The translations under genes were made by a program, and so were the position numbers. Below are positions 25,468 to 32,967 of a stretch of 51,886 nt of DNA, piece after piece. Position 1 is the stretch's first letter. Every line of letters starts with the position of its first letter. Source of the DNA: Bacteroidota bacterium (GTDB taxonomy: Bacteria > Bacteroidota > Bacteroidia > NS11-12g > UBA955); the NCBI GenBank assembly GCA_016787485.1, contig JAEUUL010000022.1:1-51886 (forward strand), given 5' to 3'. Under the pieces are notes generated by a model. That model did not search any database and was not told the DNA's origin. It saw only the letters and a program-made list of their open reading frames with translations.

Positions 25468-26195
25468 GATGCAAAAAGTGAGGCTGCAGCAATGGCAGCT
25501 ATCTGTTCTTTGCCGGAAATCCATTGCCATTTCCCTTCGTCGGCCAGAAACAGCAAATGATCGGCATACTGCAATGCCAACTCCAGGTCGTGGCTGCTGT
25601 AAACAATGCATTTACCTGCCCCTGTGCACAACTGCCGGAACAACTGCAGCAATTCCCGTCTGGATGGGTAATCGAGAAATGCCAGTGGTTCATCCAGCAG
25701 CAGCAATGGCGTTTCCTGCGCCAGACAGCGGGCAAGCATCACTTTTTGTTTTTCACCATCGCTGAGTTTAGAAAATTCCCTGTTTTGCAGGTGGCCTACA
25801 CCTACCGTCTTCATGCATTTCAGGCACAAATCCAGATGATTGGATTCGTCCAGAGTCCACGGGTTTAACATTCTGTGCCGCCCGGTAAGCACCACCTCTA
25901 TGGCCCGGGTAAGCGGCATGGAAGGGGCCGAAGACATCAGCAATGAAACACAGGCAGCCCTGGCCTCCGAAGACAGGGCATGTAAATCCGAACCTTGTAT
26001 CAGTACTTTTCCACTTGCCGGCTCATGCAAGCCGCATAACGTGCGCATCAATGTGGTTTTACCGGCACCATTCCGGCCTGCCAGCAACACCAGTTCGCCA
26101 GACTCTGCCGTCCAGTTCATCCGGCTGTGCAACATCATTGTATTCCCGGCCCGGGAATAACCGGTGGCTAAATCTGCGAGCTCCAGGGTTGGCAT
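25464..26195 (-). CDS. ABC transporter ATPase, iron-siderophore/heme type
   Basis: 243 residues, single ABC domain. Walker A is AGRNGAGKTT (about 38-47), the signature LSDGEKQKV (about 142-150), Walker B LLLLDEPLAFLD and the H-loop SSHD. The Q-loop region and A-x-x-V-V-L-T-G-R fit FecE/HmuV/BtuD-type ATPases for metal-chelate import. No FecCD permease, binding protein or TonB receptor is adjacent, so its partners must be elsewhere or lost. ATG 26195 starts PTLELADLATGYS. It is divergent from the GNAT gene, and its last bases form ATGA with the methyltransferase. Confidence 0.88.
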   Translation of the reverse strand: MPTLELADLATGYSRAGNTMMLHSRMNWTAESGELVLLAGRNGAGKTTLMRTLCGLHEPASGKVLIQGSDLHALSSEARAACVSLLMSSAPSMPLTRAIEVVLTGRHRMLNPWTLDESNHLDLCLKCMKTVGVGHLQNREFSKLSDGEKQKVMLARCLAQETPLLLLDEPLAFLDYPSRRELLQLFRQLCTGAGKCIVYSSHDLELALQYADHLLFLADEGKWQWISGKEQIAAIAAASLFAS

Positions 26196-26220
26196 TTCGG
26201 TGCAAAATTGGGACTTTTGT

Positions 26221-26724
26221 GTGGTGAATGTGCAATTTCGTACTGCATTGCCTGCAGATATTCCGGCCATCCATGACCTGGCCCGAAAAATCTGGAACCA
26301 GCATTACCCGGCCATCATCGGGCAGGAACAAGTAAATTATATGCTGCAGAAAATCTATAATGCCGACTCACTGAAACAACAAATGCAGGAAGGTCAACAT
26401 TTTTTTCTGATAGAACTTGAGAAGAATCCCGTAGGTTTTTTATCCTTTTCTGTTCAAAATGAGAATATTTTTTTGAACAAATTTTATATTGATACCAGCT
26501 TACACAGAAAAGGTTTGGGCCGTTTGTCATTTCAACGTTTTCTGGGCATGATTCCTGATGCCTTTGAAATACGTCTGCAGGTAAACCGGCAAAATTACAC
26601 CGCTATCAATTTTTATTTTAAAATGGGTTTTGTGATTGAGAAGGTGGCCGATTTCGACATTGGCGACGGGTATTTTATGAATGATTTTATTATGATCTGG
26701 CGCAGGACTGCAGCATCCATGTGA
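26221..26724 (+). CDS. GNAT-family N-acetyltransferase
   Basis: About 167 residues. The acetyltransferase fold is seen from FRTALPADIPAIHDLARKIW through the acetyl-CoA loop IDTSLHRKGLGRLSFQRFL (R/Q-x-x-G-x-G/A region) to NRQNYTAINFYFKMGF. Substrate unknown. The start is uncertain: GTG codons at 26221, 26224 and 26230 follow GACTTTTG, while the only upstream ATG, at 26164, would overlap the divergent ABC gene by 32 bases. The stop is 44 bases before the next start. Confidence 0.82.
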   Translation: MVNVQFRTALPADIPAIHDLARKIWNQHYPAIIGQEQVNYMLQKIYNADSLKQQMQEGQHFFLIELEKNPVGFLSFSVQNENIFLNKFYIDTSLHRKGLGRLSFQRFLGMIPDAFEIRLQVNRQNYTAINFYFKMGFVIEKVADFDIGDGYFMNDFIMIWRRTAASM

Positions 26725-26768
26725 CCAAAAGCATTGGCAGCCGGCAGAAAATAATTTACCTTGCAACC

Positions 26769-28163
26769 ATGAGATGGATGGCAATTGTATTGTTGGGAAT
26801 ATATTTTTCCCCACAATCACAAGCTAAAATATGGCGTGTGGGACCGGCACGCACCTACACCAAACCCAGCCAGGTATCCACATTGGTGAGTCACAACGAC
26901 ACCGTGTACATCGATGCCGGAATCTATGACAGCGATGTGTGTGCATGGACAAAAAACAATCTGGTTTTGAAGGGAAGCGGCGGAATCGCACACATGCGGT
27001 CAAATGGATTGACATGGGGAGGCAAAGCCATCTGGGTCATTTCCGGAAAAAATGCATGGGTGGATTCCATTGAATTTTCCAAAGCCGCCTGTGTTGACTT
27101 AAACGGCGCCGGAATCAGACTGGAAGGCACCGGACTGACCGTATCCCACTGCTATTTCCATGACAATGAAAACGGCATTCTAACCGGAGTGGACACGCAA
27201 AGTCATGTATTGATTCAGTACAGTGAATTTTATAACAATGGTTATGGTGATGGTTACTCTCACAATTTGTATATAGGTCATATCCACACCCTCACATTCC
27301 AATACAATTACAGCCACCATACAAAAGTGGGGCATGAATTGAAAAGCCGCGCCCACAATAATTATATTCTCTACAACCGTTTCGACGAAGGCAGTACAGG
27401 CACCGCCAGTCGCAGTATAGACCTTCCAAACGGCGGACTGGCTGTCATTATGGGAAACGAAATCATCAAAGGTATCCAATCGCAAAACAGCAATCTGGTG
27501 GGCTATGGAATGGAAGGACTCAGCAACCCTGCTCCACACCAATTTTATCTTGTGCACAATACCCTTGTCAATCAGCGAAATACAGGCATATTTACTGCGG
27601 TAGCCAATGGAACGGCCCTTTGTTTTATCCGCAACAATATTTTTTCCGGTCCCGGCAGCCATACACTGAATACTCCATTGACCGCAGATACCGGTAACAA
27701 TAAAACCGGAGCAATATCGGGCATGAAATTTTTGGGAACTGTAAACAAAGAATATTTTCTTACAGCAGTTTCACCCGCGGTAAATACAGGCTCAACACTG
27801 GGTTCAGCCGGAACGTTTTCACTGTCTCCGACACAAGAATATCTGCATCCGCAATCCTATTCAGCCCGCACAATATATGGCAATCCCGATGCAGGAGCAC
27901 ATGAATTTACAAACAATACAGGTGTAAAGATTACAAAAAAGAAATTAACCATTTACCCCAATCCCTGTCAAAAGTATTTCATGGTTCCATGGCAAGAAAA
28001 ATGCGAAATTCAGTTTTATTCCATGCAGGGAGCAAGACTGTACCAGTGCGAATCAACGCAAGACGGAAAAGTTTATCTTCCGCCCCATTTGCAAGGAGTT
28101 CTGATGGTTTACCTGATAAAGGACAATCAGAATTACTTTGAAAAAATACACGTGGCCGAATAA
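26769..28163 (+). CDS. Secreted right-handed beta-helix protein with T9SS type A sorting domain
   Basis: 464 residues. A signal peptide (RWMAIVLLGIYFSPQSQA) is followed by a parallel beta-helix region (about 60-330). Its repeated short strands and Asn/His turns include LTVSHCYFHDNENGI, VLIQYSEFYNNGYGDG and HNNYILYNRFDEG, as in polysaccharide lyases and pectin-lyase-like folds. The C-terminus LTIYPNPCQKYFMV with later strands is a type A T9SS sorting domain. A carbohydrate ligand or substrate is likely but not shown. The upstream ATG at 26721 is possible but would precede the signal peptide by 16 residues. One base separates its stop from the convergent epimerase stop. Confidence 0.87.
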   Translation: MRWMAIVLLGIYFSPQSQAKIWRVGPARTYTKPSQVSTLVSHNDTVYIDAGIYDSDVCAWTKNNLVLKGSGGIAHMRSNGLTWGGKAIWVISGKNAWVDSIEFSKAACVDLNGAGIRLEGTGLTVSHCYFHDNENGILTGVDTQSHVLIQYSEFYNNGYGDGYSHNLYIGHIHTLTFQYNYSHHTKVGHELKSRAHNNYILYNRFDEGSTGTASRSIDLPNGGLAVIMGNEIIKGIQSQNSNLVGYGMEGLSNPAPHQFYLVHNTLVNQRNTGIFTAVANGTALCFIRNNIFSGPGSHTLNTPLTADTGNNKTGAISGMKFLGTVNKEYFLTAVSPAVNTGSTLGSAGTFSLSPTQEYLHPQSYSARTIYGNPDAGAHEFTNNTGVKITKKKLTIYPNPCQKYFMVPWQEKCEIQFYSMQGARLYQCESTQDGKVYLPPHLQGVLMVYLIKDNQNYFEKIHVAE

Positions 28164-28164
28164 A

Positions 28165-28569
28165 TCACTTCTTCTTTTCCTCACACATTTCTGTAAGCAC
28201 ACCACCGGTACTTTTGGGGTGCAAAAAGGCAATGCGTTTATTATCTGCCCCATCTTTGGGCATTTTGCTTATCAATTCAAAACCTTCCGCTTTTTTGTTT
28301 TCTATCTGCCCGTCTATATCCTCAACTTCAAAGGCCAGGTGGTGAATTCCTTCACCCTTTTTCTCAATAAATTTTGCAATGGGACTTTCCGGATGGGTGG
28401 CTGAAAGCAGCTCTATTTTTACATTTCCAACCAAAAAGAAGGATGTGATTACTCCTTCCGATTCTACGGCTTCTCTTTTATAACTCTTTGTCCCCAACAA
28501 TTTCGCAAAAAGAATTTCTGATTCTTCCAGATTCTTTACTGCTATGCCAATATGTTCAAGTTTCTTCAT
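28165..28569 (-). CDS. Methylmalonyl-CoA epimerase
   Basis: 134-residue VOC-fold metalloenzyme interconverting (R)- and (S)-methylmalonyl-CoA in the propionyl/succinyl-CoA route. The start KLEHIGIAVKNLEES has the first metal histidine. GIHHLAFEVEDID carries the second histidine, and KSTGGVLTEMCE the C-terminal glutamate. Length and motifs match the family. ATG 28569 is the only reasonable start. Mutase genes are not in this window. The next gene on the same strand is a lipoprotein 17 bases upstream. Confidence 0.93.
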   Translation of the reverse strand: MKKLEHIGIAVKNLEESEILFAKLLGTKSYKREAVESEGVITSFFLVGNVKIELLSATHPESPIAKFIEKKGEGIHHLAFEVEDIDGQIENKKAEGFELISKMPKDGADNKRIAFLHPKSTGGVLTEMCEEKKK

Positions 28570-28586
28570 GTTTGCCCGGCAATCAG

Positions 28587-29216
28587 TTATTTATGATTAA
28601 CCTCAAATTTGGTAGTGCCCGGATTACCAATTACATTCACCACATCCACATGATACTGCAAATCCTTTTTTGTTTTGCGCATGGAAGAATTACTGCAGGA
28701 TTTGATTTTACCCGGAAAGTGAATAATCAGGTTGTACCTGGCTTCCTTCAATACGGCCTTCGTGGTTTCGTCTTCGTCCGTTTTTTCGGCAGTTGAGGAT
28801 ACGATACCAGGTATGCCGCCCTTAAAGGAGAGTTTCTTTTTTTCATAGGTAAAAAACTCCATTTGATTATCGTCTACCGGGAAACAGGCGTTTAATACAG
28901 CAACTCCGGTAAACCGAAACTGGACGGTGTAGATTTTTTTATCGGGAGAAACGAGCAAACTTGCCTGGCTCACACCGGGTACAGATTTGATTTTTTCAAA
29001 TTCGGCCCGCTGCGTCGAATCGATGGATTTCAAAAAATCGCCAAACATGCTGTTGCTGTCTTCTTTTGATTCATTTTCAAACATCCTGGAAAAATCCGTT
29101 TTTCTTGTAAGCATACCACTGCCATCTTTATTCAGATAAATTTCATCGGTGGTTTCAAAGCAGGAAGCAAGAAAAAGACAAATGGGTGCCAGTATAACCA
29201 GTAAGAGGGTTCTCAT
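28587..29216 (-). CDS. Lipoprotein of unknown function
   Basis: 209 residues. Signal peptide and lipobox (LLLVILAPICLFLASC, Cys about 19) imply a membrane-anchored lipoprotein. The mature part (ETTDEIYLNKDGSGMLTRKT and onward) is mixed alpha/beta with no enzyme motif; similar Bacteroidota lipoproteins are annotated only as hypothetical. The ATG at 29216 is preferred over 29285 because it gives the signal peptide and follows a TACTTTTG box by six bases. It probably shares a transcript with the epimerase gene. Confidence 0.72.
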   Translation of the reverse strand: MRTLLLVILAPICLFLASCFETTDEIYLNKDGSGMLTRKTDFSRMFENESKEDSNSMFGDFLKSIDSTQRAEFEKIKSVPGVSQASLLVSPDKKIYTVQFRFTGVAVLNACFPVDDNQMEFFTYEKKKLSFKGGIPGIVSSTAEKTDEDETTKAVLKEARYNLIIHFPGKIKSCSNSSMRKTKKDLQYHVDVVNVIGNPGTTKFEVNHK

Positions 29217-29222
29217 AGGGTT

Positions 29223-29230
29223 CAAAAGTA
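29223..29230 (-). promoter_or_regulatory. -7 box TACTTTTG of the lipoprotein-epimerase unit
   Basis: Minus-strand exact TAnnTTTG match, six bases before ATG 29216. Confidence 0.6.
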
Positions 29231-29360
29231 CGGTGATATTTCCGGCAAGGGAAAATTCCGGCAAGAATGGTGCCCATGATTCCACATAACCAAAAGGGGT
29301 TGTTCATAGGGGAAACCCACCATTTACTGCCTTATGCAAACATATTTCGCAGATAGTTGT

Positions 29361-29388
29361 TACTTTTGCAGTTTAGAATGAATCTAAA
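29361..29388 (+). promoter_or_regulatory. iscS promoter with operator TTTAGAATGAATCTAAA
   Basis: The -7 box TACTTTTG (29361-29368) is followed three bases later by the inverted repeat TTTAGA-N5-TCTAAA (29372-29388). The repeat lies across the expected transcription start and ends four bases before the ATG. Nearly the same 17-mer occurs in the iscU promoter. This suggests a shared repressor, plausibly an Rrf2/IscR-type iron-sulfur sensor (inference). Confidence 0.65.
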
Positions 29389-29392
29389 TAGC

Positions 29393-30607
29393 ATGTTGAA
29401 ACTACCCATATACCTCGACAACAATGCCACAACCCGCGTAGATCCACGCGTTTTTGAGGCCATGACTCCATATTTTCTGGAAGATTTCGGCAACGCTGCC
29501 AGCCGCAACCACCCGTTTGGCTGGAAAGCCGAAGAGGCTGTGGATTATGCCCGCGAGCAGATTGCTGCACTGATAGGTGCCAATGAGAAAGAGATTATTT
29601 TTACCAGCGGAGCAACAGAGAGCAACAATCTGGCGTTGAAAGGTGTGTTTGAAATGTATGCAGAGAAGGGCAGGCATTTTATCACTGCGGTTACAGAGCA
29701 CAAGGCCATTCTGGACACCTGCAAGCATCTGGAGAAACAGGGTGCGGAAATTACTTACCTTACCCCGGGTGAAGATGGCCTGATAACCGTGCAGCAGGTA
29801 GCTGATGCAATCCGACAGGATACTATCCTGGTTACAATAATGTATGCCAACAATGAGATTGGTGTAATACAACCCATCAGGGAAATAGGCGCCCTGTGCA
29901 AATCCAAAGGCGTGCTGTTCCACACAGATGCCACACAGGCCGTGGGCAAAATACCAGTGGATGTGATCGCCGACAATATCGATCTGCTGAGCATGACTGC
30001 ACACAAGATGTATGGTCCCAAAGGAATAGGAGCTTTGTATGTGCGCCGCAAGAATCCCCGTGTAAAGGTTACTGCTCAGATGGACGGCGGCGGTCATGAA
30101 CGTGGCATGCGCAGTGGTACGCTGAATGTTCCCGGTATTGTTGGATTCGGCAAAGCATGCGAACTGGCCCGGCAGGAAATGTCCACGGATGCAGCAAGGC
30201 TGAGTAAACTGCGGGACAAACTGGAAAACGCCCTCTTGCAGCTGGAAGAGAGCTATGTGAACGGGAACCGCGATCATCGCTTACCCCACTGCACAAACAT
30301 CAGTTTCAAATATGTGGAAGGAGAAGGACTCATGATGGCGATCAAAGACATCGCAGTTTCTTCGGGATCTGCCTGCACTTCAGCCAGCCTGGAGCCCAGC
30401 TATGTGCTCAAAAGTCTGGGGCTGGATGATGAACTTGCCCACAGTTCGCTGCGCTTTGGCCTGGGCCGGTTTACCACAGAAGAAGAAATCGACTTCACCA
30501 TTCATTGTGTAACCGATGCTGTAAACCGTCTGCGTGATATGAGTCCCCTGTGGGAAATGCACAAGGAAGGCATAGACCTGAAGAGCATTGAGTGGCAGGC
30601 TCACTAA
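29393..30607 (+). CDS. Cysteine desulfurase IscS
   Basis: 404-residue PLP enzyme supplying sulfur for Fe-S cluster and tRNA thiolation. The start [17 protein letters not shown] is typical. The PLP lysine is K205 in [11 protein letters not shown], the catalytic cysteine C328 in [21 protein letters not shown], and the C-terminus ([18 protein letters not shown]) matches group I desulfurases. The ATG at 29393 is chosen over in-frame ATG 29378, which lies inside the operator, and over TTG 29357. It precedes iscU by 189 bases and has its own promoter. No IscR-type regulator gene lies beside it. Confidence 0.95.
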   Translation: MLKLPIYLDNNATTRVDPRVFEAMTPYFLEDFGNAASRNHPFGWKAEEAVDYAREQIAALIGANEKEIIFTSGATESNNLALKGVFEMYAEKGRHFITAVTEHKAILDTCKHLEKQGAEITYLTPGEDGLITVQQVADAIRQDTILVTIMYANNEIGVIQPIREIGALCKSKGVLFHTDATQAVGKIPVDVIADNIDLLSMTAHKMYGPKGIGALYVRRKNPRVKVTAQMDGGGHERGMRSGTLNVPGIVGFGKACELARQEMSTDAARLSKLRDKLENALLQLEESYVNGNRDHRLPHCTNISFKYVEGEGLMMAIKDIAVSSGSACTSASLEPSYVLKSLGLDDELAHSSLRFGLGRFTTEEEIDFTIHCVTDAVNRLRDMSPLWEMHKEGIDLKSIEWQAH

Positions 30608-30716
30608 TCCAGCATACCGTTTATTGTTGACAGACCGGAGTAACAATCCTCAGCGGCGCGAAGTGATTCTCCGCACAGCATTGAAACCCCGAACAAACCT
30701 TTTTTAACCCGGGCAC

Positions 30717-30747
30717 TTGTTTAGAATAAATCTAAATAGTAAATTTG
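30717..30747 (+). promoter_or_regulatory. iscU promoter with embedded operator
   Basis: TTG (30717-30719), a 20-base spacer and TAAATTTG (30740-30747) match the Bacteroidota promoter. The spacer contains TTTAGAATAAATCTAAA (30720-30736), one base different from the iscS operator. Binding there would block sigma contact with both boxes. The rest of the 189-base intergene shows no gene. Confidence 0.7.
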
Positions 30748-30796
30748 CATAACACAACGAAGTCTTTTTCAAAAACCTCTCAAATTTCAAACAACC

Positions 30797-31213
30797 ATGG
30801 CATACAGTGAAAAAGTAATTGACCATTACAGCAATCCCCGGAATGTGGGCACGCTGGACAAGAGCAATGCCAATGTAGGCACAGGCCTGGTGGGAGCACC
30901 AGAGTGCGGAGACGTAATGCGTCTGCAGATTCAGGTGAATCCGGAAACCGGCGTGATTGAAGATGCTCGTTTCAAAACCTTTGGATGCGGCTCTGCCATT
31001 GCATCTTCCTCCCTGGCAACAGAATGGCTGAAAGGAAAAACCGTAGATCAGGCACTGGACATAGACAACATGGACATTGTGGAAGAACTGGCCCTGCCAC
31101 CTGTAAAAATTCACTGTTCTGTATTGGCAGAAGATGCCATCCATGCAGCCATTAATGATTACCGCGTGAAACAGGGACTTGCCCCTCTGGAAGAAACCAA
31201 AAAACACCATTAA
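30797..31213 (+). CDS. Fe-S cluster scaffold IscU
   Basis: 138-residue scaffold on which clusters are built. The three ligand cysteines are C37 (PECGD, with the Asp), C64 (FGCGSA) and C107 (HCSVLAE). The LPPVK motif (100-104) recognised by the chaperone HscA is present, although no hscA/hscB is in the window. It is five bases ahead of iscA on the same transcript. A 49-base leader separates the -7 box from ATG 30797, longer than at most genes here. Confidence 0.95.
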   Translation: MAYSEKVIDHYSNPRNVGTLDKSNANVGTGLVGAPECGDVMRLQIQVNPETGVIEDARFKTFGCGSAIASSSLATEWLKGKTVDQALDIDNMDIVEELALPPVKIHCSVLAEDAIHAAINDYRVKQGLAPLEETKKHH

Positions 31214-31218
31214 TCATT

Positions 31219-31566
31219 ATGCTGGCTGATACCGGATCTATAACCATTACGTCAAAAGCACTTGAAAAAGCCCATAGCCTGATGCGTGAAGCCGGCATCA
31301 CAAGCCCGGAATATTTTTTGCGCGTGGGGGTTAAGGGTGGCGGATGCTCCGGACTCACCTATGAACTGGATTTCGACAATGAGAGCCGTCCCGGTGATAT
31401 GGAATTTGGCGATGAACAATTGCGCGTGGTATGCGACATGAAGAGCTTTCTCTATCTGTGCGGCACCGAACTTGACTTTACAGACGGCCTGAATGGAAAA
31501 GGCTTCAATTTTGTAAACCCCAATGCAACCCGCACTTGTGGTTGCGGAGAGAGTTTCGCTGTTTAA
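31219..31566 (+). CDS. A-type Fe-S carrier IscA
   Basis: 115-residue A-type carrier. The conserved cysteines are C43 (GGGCSGLTYEL) and C107/C109 (TCGCGESF). Family length and the ITSKALEKAHSLM start fit. ATG 31219 lies five bases after the iscU stop. The transcript ends at the strong hairpin at 31593. With iscS and iscU it forms a minimal Isc set lacking hscBA, fdx and iscX. Confidence 0.94.
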   Translation: MLADTGSITITSKALEKAHSLMREAGITSPEYFLRVGVKGGGCSGLTYELDFDNESRPGDMEFGDEQLRVVCDMKSFLYLCGTELDFTDGLNGKGFNFVNPNATRTCGCGESFAV

Positions 31567-31572
31567 AAAACT

Positions 31573-31585
31573 TAGATTCAGTCTA
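31573..31585. promoter_or_regulatory. Weak third copy of the Isc-type inverted repeat
   Basis: TAGA-TTCAG-TCTA has the same half-sites and spacing as the iscS and iscU operators (12 of 17 bases agree over the wider window). It lies between the iscA stop and the terminator, about 55 bases ahead of the next gene. It may be chance. Confidence 0.25.
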
Positions 31586-31592
31586 TATTATC

Positions 31593-31621
31593 GTCAGGGT
31601 GAAAGCCCTGACTTTTTTTTT
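31593..31621 (+). terminator. Rho-independent terminator after iscA
   Basis: GTCAGGG (31593-31599) and CCCTGAC (31606-31612) form a seven-pair stem with a TGAAAG loop, followed by nine T residues. Confidence 0.9.
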
Positions 31622-31623
31622 GC

Positions 31624-31631
31624 TAATTTTG
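31624..31631 (+). promoter_or_regulatory. -7 box TAATTTTG of the 31639 gene
   Basis: Exact TAnnTTTG, seven bases before ATG 31639 and directly behind the terminator T-run. Confidence 0.55.
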
Positions 31632-31638
31632 TACAGTT

Positions 31639-32022
31639 ATGTCAGACCAAAAATACTTACACGAACTTCACGCCGAGCACAAACTCTGGATATCTGAACT
31701 TACCCTTGCCACCGATGAACTGAACAGTTTCGGTCAGCGCCTGCAGGAAGTGAATGCTGCAAACACAGCTACCGAAATCCGCGCCCAGGTGGAGCATTTC
31801 CAGAATCAGTTCATTCGCCAGAAAGAAGTGATTGATACGCTGAAGCATGAAATCAATGAGCATGAACGCAGCATTGCCCAGGTTGCAGAGGCCAACAACA
31901 CAGCCAGCGACCACCGCAAAGCCAACGACCACAGCGGTGCCCGTGAAAACATGGACAGCTTCCGCAAAATCTTTGCAGATCTGAAGCAGGAATTCATCAC
32001 CTTCCTGTCTAAAACCATGTAA
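31639..32022 (+). CDS. Coiled-coil protein of unknown function
   Basis: 127 residues, soluble, almost entirely helical with heptad-like spacing (LTLATDELNSFGQRLQEV, FIRQKEVIDTLKHEINEHER) and Glu/His/Gln-rich. No catalytic motif. A similar small protein is often annotated as hypothetical in Bacteroidota. It has its own promoter and its own terminator (32045-32068), so it is monocistronic despite being next to the Isc genes. Confidence 0.75.
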   Translation: MSDQKYLHELHAEHKLWISELTLATDELNSFGQRLQEVNAANTATEIRAQVEHFQNQFIRQKEVIDTLKHEINEHERSIAQVAEANNTASDHRKANDHSGARENMDSFRKIFADLKQEFITFLSKTM

Positions 32023-32044
32023 TCCCAAAAACATTTGAATACTG

Positions 32045-32068
32045 AGCCCCGGAAACGGGGCTATTTTT
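32045..32068 (+). terminator. Rho-independent terminator
   Basis: AGCCCCG (32045-32051), GAAA tetraloop, CGGGGCT (32056-32062), then ATTTTTAT. It sits between the convergent genes 31639-32022 and 32067-32933. Confidence 0.85.
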
Positions 32069-32933
32069 ATGGTCTTACCGGTTTGAAAAACTGGGCTTTC
32101 TTCAGCGATGGATATGTATCGCCCGGAATCATCCAGGAATCACCCGTGAAACGAAAAGAATAGTTTTCCCGGCTGAAATCGGGTGTAAAGGACACCTCCA
32201 ACCAGCCTGCAAACTGCTGCTGCACTGCCAATTTCCGCCATTGGCTTTTCGGATTGTTGCGGTAATATACCTGCAGCGGGCCAGAAAGAATCTGCAGTGC
32301 TTCACCACTTTCTTTGTCTTCAAATGTGCCGTTCATGGCCGGGTCGGACGGGCAACGGCAATACAATGGATTCAGCAAACTGGATGATTTCTTATAAGAC
32401 TGAAAGGAATCATGGTGTACCCTCCCGGATGGCAGTTTATCATCCCTGTCAGTCCACCGGTCAGCAATCACCAACCCTGTACCATTGCACCTTCCCGCAA
32501 CCACTGTGTCATAGTCGAGAGAATGAACATAAACCATAAACCAGCTTTGGCCAGGCAGCAATCTGTAATGTATCAGGCTGTCCGGAATATGTGCTTTTAC
32601 TGTGTACGGTGACACAATATCACCCTCTTTGTATGATTCCGGTTTGAGTGCATAACATATTTCTGTCAGCGTATCCTTCACATAGATGCCGGAATGAACC
32701 CAGAAGGCAAGGGTATCGCCCTGTTCATTGCGCCAGTATTCCCATCCGTTCATCAGTCCCATTTCCCACTTCACAAAGCGCAGTTTTTCACAGAGTTCGC
32801 CTTTGGCGAGGTAAACGGTTTTACCATTGAGCTGCACTGTGCGGTCGCGGGTGCAGTCAGCGGGTAAGCCAGATTCAATCTGTCCGCTAAGGCTGCGGAA
32901 AAACAGAATGAATAAAAAAAAGATTTTGCGCAT
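32067..32933 (-). CDS. Secreted protein of unknown function
   Basis: 288 residues with an N-terminal signal peptide (RKIFFLFILFFRSLSGQ). The rest is beta-rich with many Trp and Tyr and paired cysteines (ADCTRDRT, GELCEKL, YCRCPSDP), suggesting a disulfide-stabilised extracytoplasmic protein. An internal segment (CEKLRFVKWEMGLMNGWEYW) recalls the WxxxxxxGxxxY patterns of MORN-like repeats, weakly. Not recognised. ATG 32933 is preceded by TAATTTTG (32960-32967) at 26 bases. Confidence 0.7.
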   Translation of the reverse strand: MRKIFFLFILFFRSLSGQIESGLPADCTRDRTVQLNGKTVYLAKGELCEKLRFVKWEMGLMNGWEYWRNEQGDTLAFWVHSGIYVKDTLTEICYALKPESYKEGDIVSPYTVKAHIPDSLIHYRLLPGQSWFMVYVHSLDYDTVVAGRCNGTGLVIADRWTDRDDKLPSGRVHHDSFQSYKKSSSLLNPLYCRCPSDPAMNGTFEDKESGEALQILSGPLQVYYRNNPKSQWRKLAVQQQFAGWLEVSFTPDFSRENYSFRFTGDSWMIPGDTYPSLKKAQFFKPVRP

Positions 32934-32959
32934 GTCCCCGGATTCCGGTCATTCTAAAT

Positions 32960-32967
32960 CAAAATTA
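32960..32967 (-). promoter_or_regulatory. -7 box TAATTTTG of the 32067-32933 gene
   Basis: Minus-strand exact TAnnTTTG, overlapping the leuS stop. Two bases after it comes TTTAGAATGA (complement of 32949-32958), identical to the left half of the iscS operator, without the right half. Confidence 0.5.

Noticed and set aside
29402..30277. 291-codon minus-strand ORF opposite iscS
   Set aside because: Cys/His-rich artefact of the reverse frame of iscS; no start context.
30608..30716. iscS-iscU intergene considered for a riboswitch or small RNA
   Set aside because: No stable stem set or T-run was found; the operator and promoter explain the conserved-looking part.
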